DNA of 64,000 nucleotides, from assembly GCF_022968795.1 (NCBI RefSeq), contig NZ_JALJRB010000001.1, positions 372,001 through 436,000 of the forward strand, read 5' to 3'. A program made the translations under genes and the position numbers. This DNA comes from Desulfatitalea alkaliphila (GTDB lineage: Bacteria > Desulfobacterota > Desulfobacteria > Desulfobacterales > Desulfosarcinaceae). Shown here piece by piece: positions 1 to 7,816 of this stretch. The notes below the pieces were generated by a model that saw only the letters and a list, made by a program, of their open reading frames with translations, ran no database searches and was not told where the DNA came from. Position 1 is the first letter of the stretch, and each line of letters opens with the position of its first letter.

Positions 1-14
1 AAGGCGTCGCCGCT

Positions 15-848
15 TTATTGCAGTGGGATGTAGCCGGCGGCCCGGATGATGCCCGCGCCTTCCGCACTCAGGATGTAGTCGATGAAGGCCCGCGCCAGAG
101 GCTTGGGATCACCCTTGGTGTTCATATAGAGCTGCCGCACCGCCGGATAGGTGCCGTCAATGGCCGTTGCCTGGGATGGCAGGACCCCGTCCACGGCCAG
201 GGGTTTCACGCTGTCGTCGATGTGGCCGATACTCATGTAGCCGATGGCGTAAATGTCTCGGGAGACGGCCACCTTCATTGCACCGTTGGATTGAATGATG
301 TTGGCACTGCCCACGACGGTTTCCTTGTTCAACAATTTCTTCCAGAACACCTCGTGGGTACCGCTGGCCTCTTCCCGGCCGTACACATGGATGGCGGCAT
401 CGGGTCCGCCCACGGCCTGCCAGTGGGTGATGCGGCCGGCAAAGATGTCCCGGACCTGCTGAACGCTCAAACCGGCCACGGGGTTGTCCGAATGCACGAC
501 GGGCGCCACACCGTCCACGGCGAAGGCGAATGAGCGCAGGCCGAAACGGGCCACCTCCTCCGCGGACAAGGCGCGCCCTGTATTGCCGATATCCACCAGC
601 CCCTCACCGGCCTTTTGGACACCGATACCGGTGCCGCCGCCGGTAACCGTGATGCGGATCTTGGGGTTGGCGGTCATGATGCGTTTGGCCGCCTCGTTCA
701 TCACTGGAATATGGGCCGTTCCGCCGGCGATATCCAAAGTGCCCTGGAGGTCGGCAAAGGATTTCAAACTGCCGGCCCAGGCCGGAATCGTCAGCAAAAT
801 GGCCATCAACAGTGTTACTGTTCCACACCGAATTAATTTCTTTTGCAT
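15..848 (-). CDS. PstS-like periplasmic substrate-binding protein
   Basis: A 277-residue exported protein of the PstS/phosphate-binding family (type II periplasmic binding fold). The first ~25 residues are a signal peptide ending in an AWA-type cleavage site. The segment GGGTGIGVQKAGEG followed by DIGNTGR resembles the anion-binding loops of PstS, and YGREEASGTHEVFWK is the family's conserved R-x(3)-SGT block. The ATG at 848 is chosen over upstream starts because GGAGAGGA precedes it and the signal peptide then begins directly. No pstCAB or phoU genes are nearby; it lies 96 bp downstream of the YedE/TusA cluster on the same strand. It may bind phosphate or a related oxyanion; the ligand cannot be told from sequence. 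Confidence 0.85.
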   Translation of the reverse strand: MQKKLIRCGTVTLLMAILLTIPAWAGSLKSFADLQGTLDIAGGTAHIPVMNEAAKRIMTANPKIRITVTGGGTGIGVQKAGEGLVDIGNTGRALSAEEVARFGLRSFAFAVDGVAPVVHSDNPVAGLSVQQVRDIFAGRITHWQAVGGPDAAIHVYGREEASGTHEVFWKKLLNKETVVGSANIIQSNGAMKVAVSRDIYAIGYMSIGHIDDSVKPLAVDGVLPSQATAIDGTYPAVRQLYMNTKGDPKPLARAFIDYILSAEGAGIIRAAGYIPLQ

Positions 849-944
849 GCTGTCCTCTCCATTTTTGAATTCTGCGGCAATGAATGCCATTGTGCTGCCA
901 TCTACCTTGTCTTGCATCGATCAGGTGATGCCCTTTTCATATTG

Positions 945-1808
945 TCAGACCACCGCCGGCAGCACGCGCTCAACGGCGCGGCCGATGCGGGCAATGATGT
1001 TGGTGACCTGCGTGGCGGGGGTGGGGTTGGCCGCTTGTCCGGCCATCCGGTTGATCCGGGCGGCGGCTTCGGCGGCGGCGGCAATGGGCATGCCCTGGTG
1101 CGCCAAGGCGGCGGCGATGCCGGTGACCGTGTCGCCGGTGCCGCCGATGGGCTCCAGGTTGGGCACGTCGGGCGCGTCGATGGTGACGCGAATGCCGGTC
1201 GCGTCGGCCACGTAATCCCGGCGCCCTTTGACCAGCAGATGGCGCGCCGCGTTTTGATGGCGGTAGGCCATGGCGATCATCTCCGGGGCCCGATCCGCCA
1301 TGTGCAGTATAAAGCCGCGGGTGTAGAAGGGGTGGGGCGCCTGCTCGTCGGCCAGAAAGGAGAGTTCGCCGATGTCCGGGGTGAACAGGTCGTAAGCCTC
1401 GGCCTGGCCGCTCATTTTGGCCACATACATGAAACCGGCGTCGGCGATGAGGATGGGCCGTGTGGCCATCTCCTCTACGGCGAAAAGTACGCGATTGTGC
1501 CAATCCACATCGGGCTGGAGGTAGTGGAACACCAACACTTCGTGGTCGGTGCCGGCGATGTGATCGCTCAGGTGGGCATAGAGCCGACGACTGCCGTCGC
1601 CGCGGCCGATGTCACCGACCAGGTAAGCGATGGGCGGCGGCTGGCCCAGTACGCGGCCTGCGGCAATGGCCGCCGCCAGCAGGGCCGGGGTGCCCCGATT
1701 GACCGCAAAGCGACGCCCCTGGACAACGATGGTGTCGCCGTCCAGGTCGGCCGGCCCCACCAGCACCGGCACGCTGTCGTCGGGGACGGTGCCTATGATG
1801 GCGAGCAT
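945..1808 (-). CDS. YjeF C-terminal/ribokinase-fold protein (NAD(P)H-hydrate dehydratase-like)
   Basis: A 287-residue protein resembling the C-terminal domain of YjeF/Nnr, which performs ADP-dependent dehydration of damaged NAD(P)H hydrates. The diagnostic GGTGDTVTG motif near residues 240-248 carries the catalytic Asp of the ribokinase fold. The N-terminal epimerase half of bifunctional Nnr is missing. The start overlaps the end of the DUF3343 gene by 16 nt, suggesting translational coupling in one operon with yedE, the tusA-like gene and DUF3343. In that company it may act on a sulfur- or selenium-related metabolite instead of NADHX. The fold is fairly sure; the substrate is an inference. 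Confidence 0.72.
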   Translation of the reverse strand: MLAIIGTVPDDSVPVLVGPADLDGDTIVVQGRRFAVNRGTPALLAAAIAAGRVLGQPPPIAYLVGDIGRGDGSRRLYAHLSDHIAGTDHEVLVFHYLQPDVDWHNRVLFAVEEMATRPILIADAGFMYVAKMSGQAEAYDLFTPDIGELSFLADEQAPHPFYTRGFILHMADRAPEMIAMAYRHQNAARHLLVKGRRDYVADATGIRVTIDAPDVPNLEPIGGTGDTVTGIAAALAHQGMPIAAAAEAAARINRMAGQAANPTPATQVTNIIARIGRAVERVLPAVV

Positions 1809-2359
1809 TGGCGCACCAACTCCTCGTAGGCCAACTGCAGGGCGTACCCGCAAAGGGTGTGGCCCAGCGCCCGCGGGCTGGGCGCCTCCTCCAGGGTCTT
1901 GCCCACCAGCATGGCGGCCAGGTAAGGCACATCCGGGCAACCGCCGCCGGAAATATTGACGATGGTGCGGGTCGCCTTGGCGATGCAGATTTTCATGTTG
2001 GCGGCCCGGATCATCAGCCAATCGCCATAATCGGTGGTTTGAAACAGGTCCACCGGCTGCAGCAACGGCCCGGTGACCGGCACTGTTTCCAACGGGGTGA
2101 AGCCGGATGCTTCCAACAAGCGGCTGATGTTGAGCCGCTCGATCAAGGGAAAGGCGATCACCAGATCGCAGCCGCGCTGGATCTCGGGCGGCGGCCCCAT
2201 GACCTGTACGGGCCAACCGGCCGCTTTGAGCAGGTTTTCGGCCTGGATCACCTCGCTGGTGTTTTCGAACACCAGAAACCCGCGGTCCATCCGCGCAGCA
2301 GTCTCCGGACCGGTGGCCGACGGTGCGAAAACTTTTTTCAGGCGGGCCAGGAGGGTCAT
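1793..2359 (-). CDS. DUF3343-domain protein, putative Se/S carrier-like
   Basis: A 188-residue cytosolic protein. The stretch GFLVFENTSEVIQAENLLKA followed by PPEIQRGCDLVIAF matches the DUF3343 pattern, a small domain annotated as a putative selenium/sulfur carrier; the Cys in RGCD is the likely functional residue. The second half contains ISGGGCPDVPYLA and LGHTLCGYALQLAYEE, an additional conserved part not in minimal DUF3343 proteins. The ATG at 2359 lies 2 nt beyond the tusA-like stop and is preceded by AAGGGGT, so the two genes are almost certainly co-translated. No biochemical activity is known for the family. Confidence 0.75.
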   Translation of the reverse strand: MTLLARLKKVFAPSATGPETAARMDRGFLVFENTSEVIQAENLLKAAGWPVQVMGPPPEIQRGCDLVIAFPLIERLNISRLLEASGFTPLETVPVTGPLLQPVDLFQTTDYGDWLMIRAANMKICIAKATRTIVNISGGGCPDVPYLAAMLVGKTLEEAPSPRALGHTLCGYALQLAYEELVRQCSPS

Positions 2360-2361
2360 GA

Positions 2362-2580
2362 TCACCCCTTGACAATGGTCAGGCGATAGCCGCCGTCGTC
2401 GGGCCGCACATCCTTGACGCTGCACCCCTGGCTTTCGGCCGCCCGGGTGACATTCTCCCGGGAGGTATCGGTATCCACCAGCACGATGATCTCTTTGTCC
2501 GCACCTGATTTGATCTCGTCAAGGGTCATCAACACCGGTTGGGGACAGGACAAACCCCTTGCATCCACAGTGGTCGCCAT
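2362..2580 (-). CDS. TusA/YedF-like sulfurtransferase carrier
   Basis: A 72-residue TusA/SirA-family protein. The N-terminal block ARGLSCPQPV holds the family's CPxP motif with the sulfur-relay Cys at residue 12. TusA relays persulfide sulfur; homologues next to YedE in selenium-using bacteria (YedF) are proposed to handle selenium. The gene starts 12 nt after the yedE stop, has AAGGAG 8 nt before its ATG, and is followed within 2 nt by DUF3343. Length and fold match stand-alone TusA (70-80 residues). Family assignment is secure; selenium versus sulfur specificity is inferred from neighbours. Confidence 0.88.
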   Translation of the reverse strand: MATTVDARGLSCPQPVLMTLDEIKSGADKEIIVLVDTDTSRENVTRAAESQGCSVKDVRPDDGGYRLTIVKG

Positions 2581-2592
2581 ATGCCGTTCTCC

Positions 2593-3687
2593 TTATCGCG
2601 CCGTTTTGCGCATGGTGAAGCCGATGAACAGACAAACCGCCAGACCGACGAAGACGGCGGCGATGCCGTTGGGCCCAACGCCGGCCGGTGAGCTGGCCAA
2701 GCCGAAGTTGTGTGCGAAGGCCGCGCCGACAATCATCCCGAACACAAAGACCGCCGCGTCGCCATCTCCCTCACCGGCCATGAAAAGTTGCCGCCCCGGG
2801 CAGCCGCCGGCCAGGGCGAAGGCCAAGCCGGCCAACAGCATGCCCATGAAGTTCCAGAGATGCATGGTGTGGGCCACCGGCTGTCCGACAAATCCCGGTT
2901 TGAACTGGCCCAACAGCAGGTTGGCCAGAAAGGCGAACAGTACCAGGGCCAGAAAGCCGCTTGCCAGATGGGTCTGGCGGAAAAGAAGCAAGTCGCGGAT
3001 CGCCCCCATGGTGCAAAACCGGCTGCGCTGGGCCAACAGGCCGATCACCAGGCCGGCCACCAGGGAAACCACCAGCGGCGCATGCATGCTGCCCGGCCCT
3101 TTGAGGCTGTAAAAGAGCACGCCGCTTTGCGGTTCGCCGGCCACCTTGGGATAGATCAGCATCAACACCAGGAACCCGGCCATGACCAGCGGCATGAGCC
3201 AACCCACGGAGGTGTAGGTGGCCTGGGCCCGTCCCAGGTTGTAGCCCTTTTTGAGAAAGAGCGCGCCGATCCAGATGCCGGCGACCAGGCCGGCCAATCC
3301 CAGAATGGCATTGCCGTCACCGCCCGCCAAACGCAGTACCGCACGCCACGGGCATCCGAGAAAAACCAGGGCGCCGATCATGGCGAACACCCCCAGAATG
3401 AAGCGTACGATGGGCGCCGAACCGGCCCGGGGGCGGAACTCGCTGAACAGGTAGGCGGCCGCCAGGGCGCCGAGCACGAAGCCGATGATCTCCGGGCGCA
3501 TGTACTGCACCACCGCGGCCCGGTGCAGCCCCAAGGCGCCGGAGATGTCGCGCTCGAAACAGGCGACGCAGATCCCCATGTTGGCCGGGTTGCCCCAATA
3601 CTGCAAAAGGGCCGCCAGCACACCGATAAAGGCGCCCACACTGATGATTCCCCAACGACCGGCAAAAAACCGCTTGACAGCATCCAT
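2593..3687 (-). CDS. yedE: YedE/YeeE-family inner-membrane transporter (selenium/sulfur)
   Basis: A 364-residue polytopic protein with about ten hydrophobic segments. It carries the YeeE/YedE family Cys motifs: RSRFCTMGAIRD near residue 225 and GGCPGRQLF near residue 297, plus GICVACFE and LGCPWR. Members import thiosulfate (TsuA/YeeE); the YedE branch is associated with selenium metabolism. It is the first gene of a four-gene minus-strand operon (yedE, tusA-like, DUF3343, YjeF-like), a grouping that comparative genomics links to selenium use. An inverted repeat lies about 70 bp upstream of the start. No selD, selA or selB gene appears in this window. Confidence 0.88.
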   Translation of the reverse strand: MDAVKRFFAGRWGIISVGAFIGVLAALLQYWGNPANMGICVACFERDISGALGLHRAAVVQYMRPEIIGFVLGALAAAYLFSEFRPRAGSAPIVRFILGVFAMIGALVFLGCPWRAVLRLAGGDGNAILGLAGLVAGIWIGALFLKKGYNLGRAQATYTSVGWLMPLVMAGFLVLMLIYPKVAGEPQSGVLFYSLKGPGSMHAPLVVSLVAGLVIGLLAQRSRFCTMGAIRDLLLFRQTHLASGFLALVLFAFLANLLLGQFKPGFVGQPVAHTMHLWNFMGMLLAGLAFALAGGCPGRQLFMAGEGDGDAAVFVFGMIVGAAFAHNFGLASSPAGVGPNGIAAVFVGLAVCLFIGFTMRKTAR

Positions 3688-3757
3688 GGTCCCGTTGCCC
3701 CCCTTTTGAAGTCTGTGTTCGATCCGCGATCACGCGACGCAAACTTCATACAACAGG

Positions 3758-3778
3758 CCGATTGGCCGGTCCAATCGG
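3758..3778. promoter_or_regulatory. Inverted repeat, possible operator between divergent operons
   Basis: CCGATTGG-CCGGT-CCAATCGG is a perfect 8-bp inverted repeat with a 5-nt spacer in the 292-bp divergent region between yedE (-) and the PA2779-like gene (+). The symmetry suits a dimeric repressor. No regulator gene is adjacent, so its function is inferred from position only. Confidence 0.4.
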
Positions 3779-3876
3779 AAATATCGATTTTAAAGATGCT
3801 AAGGATTCCTTTTGTCTATGCATTACGCACACACCTTTGTTTGTCTCTCCATCTCCGCCGACCCACCTCATTCCTA

Positions 3877-3904
3877 TTGACATCCACCCCAAAGCGAATA
3901 AAGT
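3877..3904 (+). promoter_or_regulatory. Candidate sigma-70 promoter for the PA2779/PA2778 pair
   Basis: A perfect -35 box TTGACA (3877-3882) is followed after 16 nt by TAAAGT, a 4/6 match to the -10 consensus. It lies about 75 bp before the GTG start at 3980 in the correct orientation. Visual match only. Confidence 0.45.
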
Positions 3905-3979
3905 ATTGGCACAATTCAACCTGAAGGCCATCGGTTTCTTTTCAAAAACGCCTCTCTCCCCCTAAGAGAAGGAAGGATT

Positions 3980-4396
3980 GTGAAAATGAAACAGTCTCAT
4001 GGCATGAAAAAGGCAGTGGCCGGCATAATGACCTTCGTATTCGGGTTCTTGTGCCTTTTCGTGGCGCCGGCGCAGGCCGCCATGATGGGAACGGGCGACC
4101 TGTTACGGCTCCCGGGTTCCGACACGGCCCCTTCGGCCGAAATCCTGAATGACACCCGCCAAGCGCTGGCGCACCAACTCCAGGAGTGGGGCGTTTCCCC
4201 GCAGGAGGCCCGGGCAAGGGTCGCCGCCATGACTGACAGCGAAGTGATTCGACTGGCCGAGGCCATCGAGCAAATGCCGGCCGGTGCCGGTGTGCTTGAA
4301 TTCCTGGCGGTATTGGCGTTGCTGGGCTTCATCACCTTGGTGATCACCGATATCGTCGGCGTCACCGATGTCTTCACCTTCATCAAAAAAATGTAG
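3980..4396 (+). CDS. PA2779-family exported protein
   Basis: A 138-residue protein starting with GTG, preceded by AGAGAAGGAAGG. It has a signal peptide ending near APAQAA and a C-terminal hydrophobic helix (about residues 104-128), so it is probably anchored in the inner membrane with its soluble part in the periplasm. The middle contains the family segment of short helices (LNDTRQALAHQLQEWGVS, then ARVAAMTDSEVIRLAEAIEQ). In many proteobacteria this family sits directly upstream of a PA2778-type C39-like peptidase, as here, where the reading frames are 7 nt apart. Function is unknown; a substrate, chaperone or partner role with the peptidase is a guess. Confidence 0.72.
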   Translation: MKMKQSHGMKKAVAGIMTFVFGFLCLFVAPAQAAMMGTGDLLRLPGSDTAPSAEILNDTRQALAHQLQEWGVSPQEARARVAAMTDSEVIRLAEAIEQMPAGAGVLEFLAVLALLGFITLVITDIVGVTDVFTFIKKM

Positions 4397-4403
4397 CCCA
4401 GCC

Positions 4404-5366
4404 GTGGCCGGCGACGTCCGTTGCGATTGCAAACGGGCGTCGCTACTGCTGCTGGTTCTCTTCTTCCTGGCGGGATGTGCCACCCCAAACGGACAATGGT
4501 CCTCCCTGTCTACCGACGTCAAGCCGGTACGGGTTCATCTGACCGAGGTGCCGTTCCATAGCCAGGCGGCGTTGCAATGCGGGCCGGCGGCGCTGGCCAT
4601 GACGCTGCAATGGAGCGGCGTCGACGTCGGCCCGGACACCTTGAAAGAACAGGTCTTTACACCGGGCCGCCGGGGCAGCCTGCAATCCGAACTGATCAGC
4701 GCCGCCCGCCGCTACGGCCGCCTGGCCTACCCCGTTGCCGGTCTTGGGTGTTTGTTGGAAGCCGTCCACGACGGTCAACCGGTGGTGGTGCTGCAAAACC
4801 TGGGGTTGTCCTGGCTGGCGCGCTGGCATTATGCGGTGGTGGTGGGTTACGATCTGGAGGCAGGCCAGGTGGTGCTACACACGGGCGACAAGGCCCACCG
4901 CCCGGTGCGGCTGGCCACTTTTGAAAGGACCTGGCGGCGGGCGGACCACTGGGGGTTGTTGGTCCTGCGCCCCGCCGAGATACCGGCCTGCGCCGATGAA
5001 ACCGCTTATCTGCAAGCGGCGCTGGGACTGCAACAGGCCGATCGTCCGGCAGCCGCCCGCGTCGCCTTTGAAACCGCCGTCGGCCATTGGCCCGGCAGCG
5101 CGACCGCCCGCTTGGCTCTGGGCAATGCCCTGTATGCCGAAGGCCGGCCCGCAGCGGCCATAGCGGCCTTTGAAGCGGCCGCCCGGATGGCACCGGACCA
5201 CGCCGGGGCATTCAACAACCTGGCCCATGTCCTGGCCGAGCAGGGCCGCCTGGCCGAAGCCGAGGCCGCCGCCCGCCGGGCGGTCGCCCTGGGCGGCCCC
5301 CATGCGGCCACCTACCGCCGAACCCTTGATGAGATTCTTGAGCGAACAGGACCGGCAGCGCAATAA
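4404..5366 (+). CDS. PA2778-family C39-like cysteine peptidase lipoprotein with TPR repeats
   Basis: An outer- or inner-membrane lipoprotein of about 320 residues. The lipobox LAGC follows a short hydrophobic stretch, so the GTG at 4404 is chosen; an ATG at 4368 (overlapping the previous gene) is possible. The N-terminal half is a C39-like papain-fold domain with catalytic Cys in LQCGPAALAM and His in WHYAVVVGY. The C-terminal half (about residues 200-310) is two or three TPR-like helix pairs rich in Ala, such as ARLALGNALYAEGRPAAAIA. C39 peptidases trim double-glycine leaders, but members of this stand-alone family have no known substrate. It pairs with the upstream PA2779-like protein. Confidence 0.75.
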   Translation: MAGDVRCDCKRASLLLLVLFFLAGCATPNGQWSSLSTDVKPVRVHLTEVPFHSQAALQCGPAALAMTLQWSGVDVGPDTLKEQVFTPGRRGSLQSELISAARRYGRLAYPVAGLGCLLEAVHDGQPVVVLQNLGLSWLARWHYAVVVGYDLEAGQVVLHTGDKAHRPVRLATFERTWRRADHWGLLVLRPAEIPACADETAYLQAALGLQQADRPAAARVAFETAVGHWPGSATARLALGNALYAEGRPAAAIAAFEAAARMAPDHAGAFNNLAHVLAEQGRLAEAEAAARRAVALGGPHAATYRRTLDEILERTGPAAQ

Positions 5367-5381
5367 CAAATACAGCGCGCT

Positions 5382-6146
5382 CTAAACGGTCACCCCGCCA
5401 TCGACCACCAGCACCTGACCGGTCATGAAGGCGGATGCATCCGACACCAGGAAAAGCGCGACGCCGGCCACATCCATGGGATCGCCGATACGCCGCAGGG
5501 GAGTGGCTTTCAGCCGTTGCTCGCGGTATTCGGGATTGTCCCACAGCGCCTTGGCGAAATCGGTTTTGATCAGCCCCGGCGCGATGGCATTGACCCGGAT
5601 GTTGTGGGGACCATACTCCGCGGCCAGGTTGCGCACCAAGGCGATCTCGCCCGCCTTGCTGATACCGTAGGCGCCAAGAGCCTCCGACGCGCGCAAACCG
5701 GCGATGGAAGACACCACCACGATGTTACCGGCGCGCCTTTGCAACATACCGGGCAGCACCATGTGGCAAAGCCAGTGGGTCGACTTGAGGTTGCTGTCGA
5801 TGATCTTGGCGAATGCCTCATCCGGGATGGTGGCCGACGGCCCGTGGTGCACATTGACCGCCGCATTGCACACCAGGATGTCCACCTGCCCGTAATGGGC
5901 GCTGGTTCTGTCCACCAGGGCCTGGAGCTGATCCTTGTGGGAGATGTTGCAGGGCACCGGCAAAGCACTGCCCGCCCCTTCTCCGACCTTGGCATTGATC
6001 TGCCCGGCCGCCGCCTCGCATGCATCGGCCTTGCGGCTGGAGACCACCACCCCGGCACCGTGCAACGCGAACAGCTCGGCAATGGCTCGCCCGATGCCGC
6101 GTGTCGCACCGGTGACGATGGCCGTTTTTCCGCTCAAATCGAACAT
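5382..6146 (-). CDS. SDR-family oxidoreductase
   Basis: A 254-residue classical short-chain dehydrogenase/reductase. It has the Rossmann motif TGATRGIG near residue 13, the structural CNAA segment, the catalytic Ser of VVSSIAG, and the YGISK active-site Tyr/Lys. The C-terminal block FLVSDASAFMTGQVLVVDGG is typical of FabG-like and dehydrogenase SDRs. The ATG at 6146 is preferred because AAGGGAG lies 6 nt before it. The gene is convergent with the PA2778-type gene (15 bp apart) and precedes the THX gene end by 41 bp. Substrate is unknown; a 3-oxoacyl or alcohol substrate is likely. Confidence 0.85.
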   Translation of the reverse strand: MFDLSGKTAIVTGATRGIGRAIAELFALHGAGVVVSSRKADACEAAAGQINAKVGEGAGSALPVPCNISHKDQLQALVDRTSAHYGQVDILVCNAAVNVHHGPSATIPDEAFAKIIDSNLKSTHWLCHMVLPGMLQRRAGNIVVVSSIAGLRASEALGAYGISKAGEIALVRNLAAEYGPHNIRVNAIAPGLIKTDFAKALWDNPEYREQRLKATPLRRIGDPMDVAGVALFLVSDASAFMTGQVLVVDGGVTV

Positions 6147-6187
6147 GGCCGCTCCCTTCATCCGCTCCGGGGTGGAACTCGGGACGG

Positions 6188-6289
6188 TTATTCGGATGGT
6201 TTGTTCTTCTTGGCTTTTTTGGGACGGGAGTTGCCGGTGCTGCTGCGCCAGATCTTGCCCCGCTTGGTACGACGATCACCTTTGCCCAT
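6188..6289 (-). CDS. 30S ribosomal protein THX (bS31-like)
   Basis: A 33-residue, highly basic protein. MGKGDRRTKRGKIWR is the signature of the THX family, which sits in a pocket at the head of the 30S subunit in Thermus, followed by SRPKKAKK and a short acidic end. AAGGAGGT lies 7 nt upstream of the ATG, one of the strongest Shine-Dalgarno sequences in the window, fitting a highly expressed ribosomal protein. The gene is easily missed because of its length. Same strand as the downstream SDR gene. Confidence 0.85.
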   Translation of the reverse strand: MGKGDRRTKRGKIWRSSTGNSRPKKAKKNKPSE

Positions 6290-6436
6290 TGGTCTTACCT
6301 CCTTGTAAATTGAATTCACAGGTCCGAAATCATGCCGCTTACATATCACGGGCCAACCGGCGTGCCAAGCGCGCATTGCGCACCTTGACAGCCGATCCGA
6401 TTTTGCATAGGAAAAGAAGTCAATTTGAGGACATTC

Positions 6437-6645
6437 GCTTTTCGGTCCCATTATCGGGCGAACAGGGAAACCGGTGTGAATCCGGTGCGGACCCGCCGCT
6501 GTAACCCCGCCCTTTGCGCGTTGTCGCCGCAGAGGGAACCTTTGCGACCATGGGCGCCACTGCTGCAACCGATTGCAGCGGGAAGGCCGTCGCCAAGGCG
6601 GGGAAGCCAGAAGACCTGCCGCAAAAGCGTGTGACTTGGTGGCGA
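6437..6645 (+). ncRNA. Cobalamin riboswitch aptamer
   Basis: The leader of cobT contains the conserved cobalamin-aptamer elements in order: GGGAAACCGGTGTGAATCC, then GCGGACCCGCCGCTGTAA, a variable arm, and the B12-box-like GAAGCCAGAAGACCTGCC at 6603-6620. A terminator follows immediately, so B12 binding likely promotes premature termination. A TTGACA at 6385-6390 with TAGGAA 17 nt downstream is a weak candidate promoter. The boundaries are approximate. The 444-bp spacer between the THX gene and cobT is mostly this leader. Confidence 0.92.
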
Positions 6646-6651
6646 TGGTAA

Positions 6652-6693
6652 AGCCCCGAGCTGATGCAGTGTATCGGCTTGGGGCTTTTTTTA
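6652..6693 (+). terminator. Rho-independent terminator, riboswitch expression platform
   Basis: AGCCCCGAGC (6652-6661) pairs with GCTTGGGGCT (6677-6686), and four more pairs extend the stem inward; seven Ts follow. It lies between the cobalamin aptamer and cobT, 40 bp before the cobT start, the classic position for a B12-controlled transcription attenuator. Confidence 0.88.
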
Positions 6694-6733
6694 TGCGGTT
6701 ATCTGCAAAAGCCAAAAAAGAAGGAGAACGCAT

Positions 6734-7807
6734 ATGACATCCCTCTCCCTGCCCGCCATTCTGGCGGCCATCCAACCCCTGGATCGCACTTGGATCGAAA
6801 AAGCCCGCCAACGCACGGCCCAACTGGTGATGCCGCCCAGGGCCCTGGGCCGGTTGCACGACATCGCCGAACAGTGCTGCGCCATCCAGCAAACCTTGTC
6901 CCCGTCATTGGAACACAAGGCGGTGGTGGTGATGGCCGGCGATCACGGCATTGCCGCCGAAGGGGTCAGCGCCTTTCCCCAGGAGGTCACCGGCGCCATG
7001 GTGCGCACTTTCCTGGCCGGCGGAGCCGGCATCAATGCCATCGCCCGCCATGCGGGGGCCCGGGTGCAGGTGGTGGACATGGGCATGGCGGCCACCCTTG
7101 ACCCGCAAACCACGCCCGGCGGCGATCAGCTCAAGATCAGCAAGATCGCACCGGGCACCGCCTCCTTCGCCCGCGGCCCGGCCATGGCGCGTACCCAGGC
7201 CGAAGCGGCCATCATGGCCGGCTTCGCCCATGCCACTGACCTGTTCGACGCCGGTGTGCAGATGTTGGGGACCGGCGACATGGGCATCGCCAACACCACC
7301 CCCTCGGCGGCCATCGGGGCCGTTTTGACCGGTTGTACGGTGGACCAAATGACAGGCCGCGGCACGGGCGTGGACGATGCCGGATTGGCACGCAAGATAG
7401 CGGTCATCACCGACGGCATCGCCCTCAACCGGCCCGATCCGACCGATGGCCTGGATGTGCTGGCCAAGGTGGGCGGTTTCGAAATCGGCGGCATCGCCGG
7501 ATTGGTGCTGGCCGGCGCCTACCACCGGCGAGCGGTGGTCATCGACGGGTTCATCTCCACCGCCGGGGCGCTGATCGCCCACGCCCTCTGTCCCACGGTG
7601 GCGGACTATCTGTTCGCCGGCCACCAATCGGAAGAACCGGGCCATGCCCTGATGCTCCACCACTTGGGCCTGGCGCCCCTGCTTTCCCTGGGCATGCGCC
7701 TGGGCGAAGGCACCGGCGGCGCCATGGCCATGACCATCATGGAGGGCGCCGTGCGGGTCTTCAAGGAGGTGATGACCTTCGACCAGGCCGGGGTGACCGC
7801 CGGCTGA
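6734..7807 (+). CDS. cobT: Nicotinate-nucleotide-dimethylbenzimidazole phosphoribosyltransferase
   Basis: A 357-residue CobT, which transfers phosphoribose from nicotinate mononucleotide to 5,6-dimethylbenzimidazole (or another lower-ligand base) to make alpha-ribazole phosphate for cobamide nucleotide-loop assembly. Family blocks include MAGDHGIAAEGVSAFP (residues 67-82), LGTGDMGIANTT (178-189) and MRLGEGTGGAM with the catalytic Glu at residue 325. Length matches the family (about 350). AAGGAG precedes the ATG. It is the only corrinoid-synthesis gene here and is controlled by the upstream cobalamin riboswitch. It ends 9 bp from the convergent oxidoreductase gene. Confidence 0.96.
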   Translation: MTSLSLPAILAAIQPLDRTWIEKARQRTAQLVMPPRALGRLHDIAEQCCAIQQTLSPSLEHKAVVVMAGDHGIAAEGVSAFPQEVTGAMVRTFLAGGAGINAIARHAGARVQVVDMGMAATLDPQTTPGGDQLKISKIAPGTASFARGPAMARTQAEAAIMAGFAHATDLFDAGVQMLGTGDMGIANTTPSAAIGAVLTGCTVDQMTGRGTGVDDAGLARKIAVITDGIALNRPDPTDGLDVLAKVGGFEIGGIAGLVLAGAYHRRAVVIDGFISTAGALIAHALCPTVADYLFAGHQSEEPGHALMLHHLGLAPLLSLGMRLGEGTGGAMAMTIMEGAVRVFKEVMTFDQAGVTAG

Positions 7808-7816
7808 ACAAGCCGC

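Noticed and set aside
15-848. Part of a phosphate-transport pst operon
   Set aside because: No transporter or phoU gene is adjacent inside the window; the region before position 15 is unseen.
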